Shown one piece after another: positions 61,761-64,000 of a stretch of DNA of 64,000 nucleotides. The position numbers were made by a program, and so were the translations under genes. The stretch's first letter is position 1, and each line of letters starts with the position of its first letter. The notes beneath the pieces were generated by a model, which saw nothing but the letters and a program-made list of their open reading frames with translations, was not told where the DNA came from and searched no databases. Where the stretch lies: the NCBI RefSeq assembly GCF_954871325.1, contig NC_088776.1, positions 31,420,508 to 31,484,507 on the forward strand, given 5' to 3'. Source of the DNA: Gordionus sp. m RMFG-2023 (taxonomy: Eukaryota; Nematomorpha; Gordioida; Chordodea; Parachordodidae).

Positions 61761-62730
61761 ATCAATGCATAAAACGAATTTTAAATTTAATATTATAATG
61801 TTATTGTAAAATACTAAATTTAGGTAATATAATATTTATTCATCACCATTATATTGCATCCAAATAAATTTTTTCAATTTTTTGACTATTTCTGTTTAAA
61901 CCATTATTATCTAATAAAAATATAAGAATTTCGACAGTTTATTATTTACTATGTAATATTAGCCAAGTTGAAAGTTTAAAAATTATAATTAAACTTGTCG
62001 TGTATTACTCGTTTTAAATAAATTAAATAAAAAATATTGGGTATCATTTTTTTTAAATCCAATTATAAGAAATCATTTTCTATTTAAAAAAAATATATAT
62101 TAAAAATTTACATTAAAATAACACATATTTTATGAAAAAAACAAATATTATATTAAATTTTTTAAAAAAACATATACATAAAAGGGAGAATGCTAATTGA
62201 ATAATTCAGGACAAGAATTTTTAAACATTAAATAATTGGAACGAATTATTGTGATAGCAATGTTTTGTTTTATTTTATAAAAAGGATATGTGTTTTATTC
62301 ATTATGGATTTCGGCTTTCCCAAATGAGTAATGATGTAGCTATGATGGAAATGAAGTGGTTATCACCCATCAGATAAGAATATTTATGGAATTTTAATGA
62401 CTCAGCCCTGAGAAGAGAGCCGTGTATATTGTTAGAAGGGGCAATGGGGTCTATGGAAGTAAAATCCCAGACCAAGAGTTTGCCTGATACAAATGAGACT
62501 ATAGTTTAGTCGTCAGGGCGTTTTTTTATCTATGTTGAGCGTGGGTTCAAGAATGCACGGGAGATTTGCCTTACTGAGTTAGCAATGAGTGAATTTATTT
62601 TGTTGTGTCGATAAATTTTTGATATGAATTTATAATGGAGTATGGCATCTAATACAGTCTGCGACCTGATTAATTTGTTGTAAGTTTATTGGTTTAAAAA
62701 TTGCATGCCCAGGCTCAAACTAATTGCATA

Positions 62731-62786
62731 TTGAAAAGAGTCGTAATCTGTTAGTTGATTGAAAAGAGTCGTAATCGGTTAGTTGA
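62731..62786. repeat. Tandem duplication, 28-bp unit x2
   Basis: TTGAAAAGAGTCGTAATCTG-TTAGTTGA is followed directly by the same unit with one change (T to G). Confidence 0.9.
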
Positions 62787-63810
62787 TTATTTAAGATAAT
62801 GGGGTAGGAATCAAGCCATTAATAGCCGGAGTTGTTGAAATTAAGGTCCTGATGAGGGATTTGAATTGGTGATCATCGCTCAAGTTGAGGTAAGCGAAAG
62901 AACGAGATACCATACCAATCCTAAATTCCAGTCTTTTAGCTTTGATGAATCTGGTTCAAAATATGATGAGATCTTAACTATTTTACTTCTATATCTATTA
63001 AATAAATCGAAAAAAAACAAATACTCTATGAAGATTGTAAAATCATAAGGTTCAAAAAATTTTATATCGGGAAAAAATAAACCTTAATGTATTTGATTTT
63101 TCGATTGTAATTTAAAATTCGATATTTAAGACTCAGGCTAAGGCGTGCAATATAGTTTTTATTGATTTCTGTTAATTGACTAAATCTGGTTAATGAATTA
63201 GAAGTAATAATCAGTAATTACATTTTGGTACACTCAAATATTCAATGCTTAAGGCGCGTACACAAGAACTAACTATGGGGGGGGGGGGGATAATTCTTAT
63301 TTTTTACAGAAATATTCTAGGAGTTATTTAAGAATATGTTTCAGAAATTTATTAGGGCTATAAAATATTGTCAATTTCTAATGCACAAATTCAAATATAA
63401 ATGAATGGTAAAATATTAAATGTATATAATTAGCGTATAAATCATTCTAAAATAAATGTCTCAAAAAAGAACTTTGTAAAAAAAAATATAAATTTTTTAA
63501 GTATTAAAAATTTGATATATAAAATTAATAAAAAAAACGTTGGAAATATAGATTGATGAACAAAAATATTCTTAAGAATTATTGCATTAAACTTACAAAG
63601 TATTTACGAAAAAAAATATGGTATATTAAAAAATGTGGGAAAATATATAATTAAGAAGCATATTTTAAATTTATAATGTGAAATTCAATCTTCTTTGGGA
63701 ATGAGCTAATATTTCAATGATTTCATCAGTGCTTGGTGTCAAACTCCCTACACATATTAAAAAGGGCTAAAACCCATTCAATCTATTTTCATAGGTAATC
63801 CTTCTCAGTA
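62787..63810. other. No gene called
   Basis: The text at 62800-62960 is somewhat richer in G+C and has a good plus-strand donor (TTGAG|GTAAGC at about 62890), but no frame or domain is convincing. A G-run lies near 63278-63287. The rest is AT-rich. Confidence 0.35.
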
Positions 63811-64000
63811 GTGTTGCTGAACGGTTCGATTTAAGCCGATTTTTGAAACGTTTATTCATAAAATATAACTCAAGCTGAGGATTTTACTCATAGATGGCAC
63901 AAAGGTTTGGACATCTAATAGCGAAATCTCAAGACTTAGGCAATATTTTTCTAGTGAAAATGTTGAGTTAGCCATTTTTAAAAATAAGACGTTTAACAAC
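63811..64000. mobile_element. Fourth copy of the ~200-bp MITE, cut by the window edge
   Basis: Starts AGTGTTGCTGAACGGTTCGA, contains TGAGGATTTTACTCATAGAT, ACATCTAATAGCGAAATCTC and AGTTAGCCATTTTTAAAAAT, and ends AAGACGTTTAACAAC at the window edge. The GTTGTTAA-type ends suggest a hAT-derived MITE. Confidence 0.78.

Larger units (their letters stand above)
60912..62525. mobile_element. Small foldback element with nested MITEs
   Basis: The left arm (about 60912-61480) and right arm (about 62180-62525) are inverted: ATCAGGCAAAC-CCTTGGTCTGAGATTTTAC versus its complement, CTTCTCAGGGCTGAGTC, TCATTTGGGCAAGC, AACAAAACATTGCTAT. The left arm is longer because a ~200-bp MITE (61040-61245) sits inside it at GGGTGATAA. 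The centre has another small inverted element (61536-61760). Ends and target duplication not fixed; no gene. Confidence 0.75.

Noticed and set aside
62866-63048. 60-codon plus-strand frame as a gene
   Set aside because: Short, no domain and crosses a possible splice donor; not enough support.

Overview
The window is very AT-rich (about four fifths A+T by eye) eukaryotic DNA with a high load of transposable elements. No rRNA, tRNA or bacterial-type operon was seen. The organism is most likely an invertebrate animal. The only host gene I can build is a divergent homologue of BCOR, a BCL6-corepressor family subunit of the non-canonical Polycomb complex PRC1.1, which is an animal gene family. Nested mobile elements of animal type (Ty3/gypsy, RTE-like LINE, piggyBac, several hATs, Sola-like) fit this. 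The exact lineage cannot be told from the sequence.

Host gene: on the minus strand a gene runs from an ATG at 59664 to a TAA at 12639. Eleven exons with GT..AG borders join in consistent phase to 1054 codons plus stop: a 497-codon Asn/Tyr/Ser/Pro-rich first exon, a Ser/Pro-rich second exon, short middle exons, three ankyrin repeats and a PUFD-like C-terminus. Introns range from 40 nt to 22 kb, and the long ones hold most of the mobile elements.

Layout. 1-4.4 kb: a fossil Ty3/gypsy element (minus strand) carrying a 1.58 kb DNA transposon with perfect 26-bp inverted ends. 4.9-6.0 kb: one end of a satellite-bearing element. 6.9-7.3 kb: a hAT MITE. 8.6-11.4 kb: a piggyBac element with a broken transposase. 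12.6-21.1 kb: the nine 3' BCOR exons, with a 5.9 kb intron holding a Sola-like element (15298-19426) and a smaller relative. 22.8-32.7 kb: a 9.9 kb foldback element whose two ends carry mirror-image arrays of a ~118-bp repeat; inside it sits a second Sola-like element (25010-29728) whose 1.8 kb inverted arms contain the 3' half of its own transposase gene. 32.9-34.5 kb: a decayed hAT with smaller elements inside. 35.8-38.9 kb: an RTE-like LINE. 38.9-41 kb: tandem duplications and an Asn-rich repeat. 43.3-43.6 kb: BCOR exon 2. 44.7-49.4 kb: another foldback element with a 10-bp target duplication. 49.7-56.9 kb: three hAT elements of one family in different states, one nested in an older hAT. 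58.2-59.7 kb: BCOR exon 1. 60.9-62.5 kb: a small foldback with nested MITEs. The right edge cuts a MITE.

The most unusual structures are the Sola-like element with gene-containing arms and the mirrored satellite foldback that contains it. Element limits rest on inverted ends plus target duplications read by eye. Family names for Sola and BCOR come from recalled family features, not from a database search.
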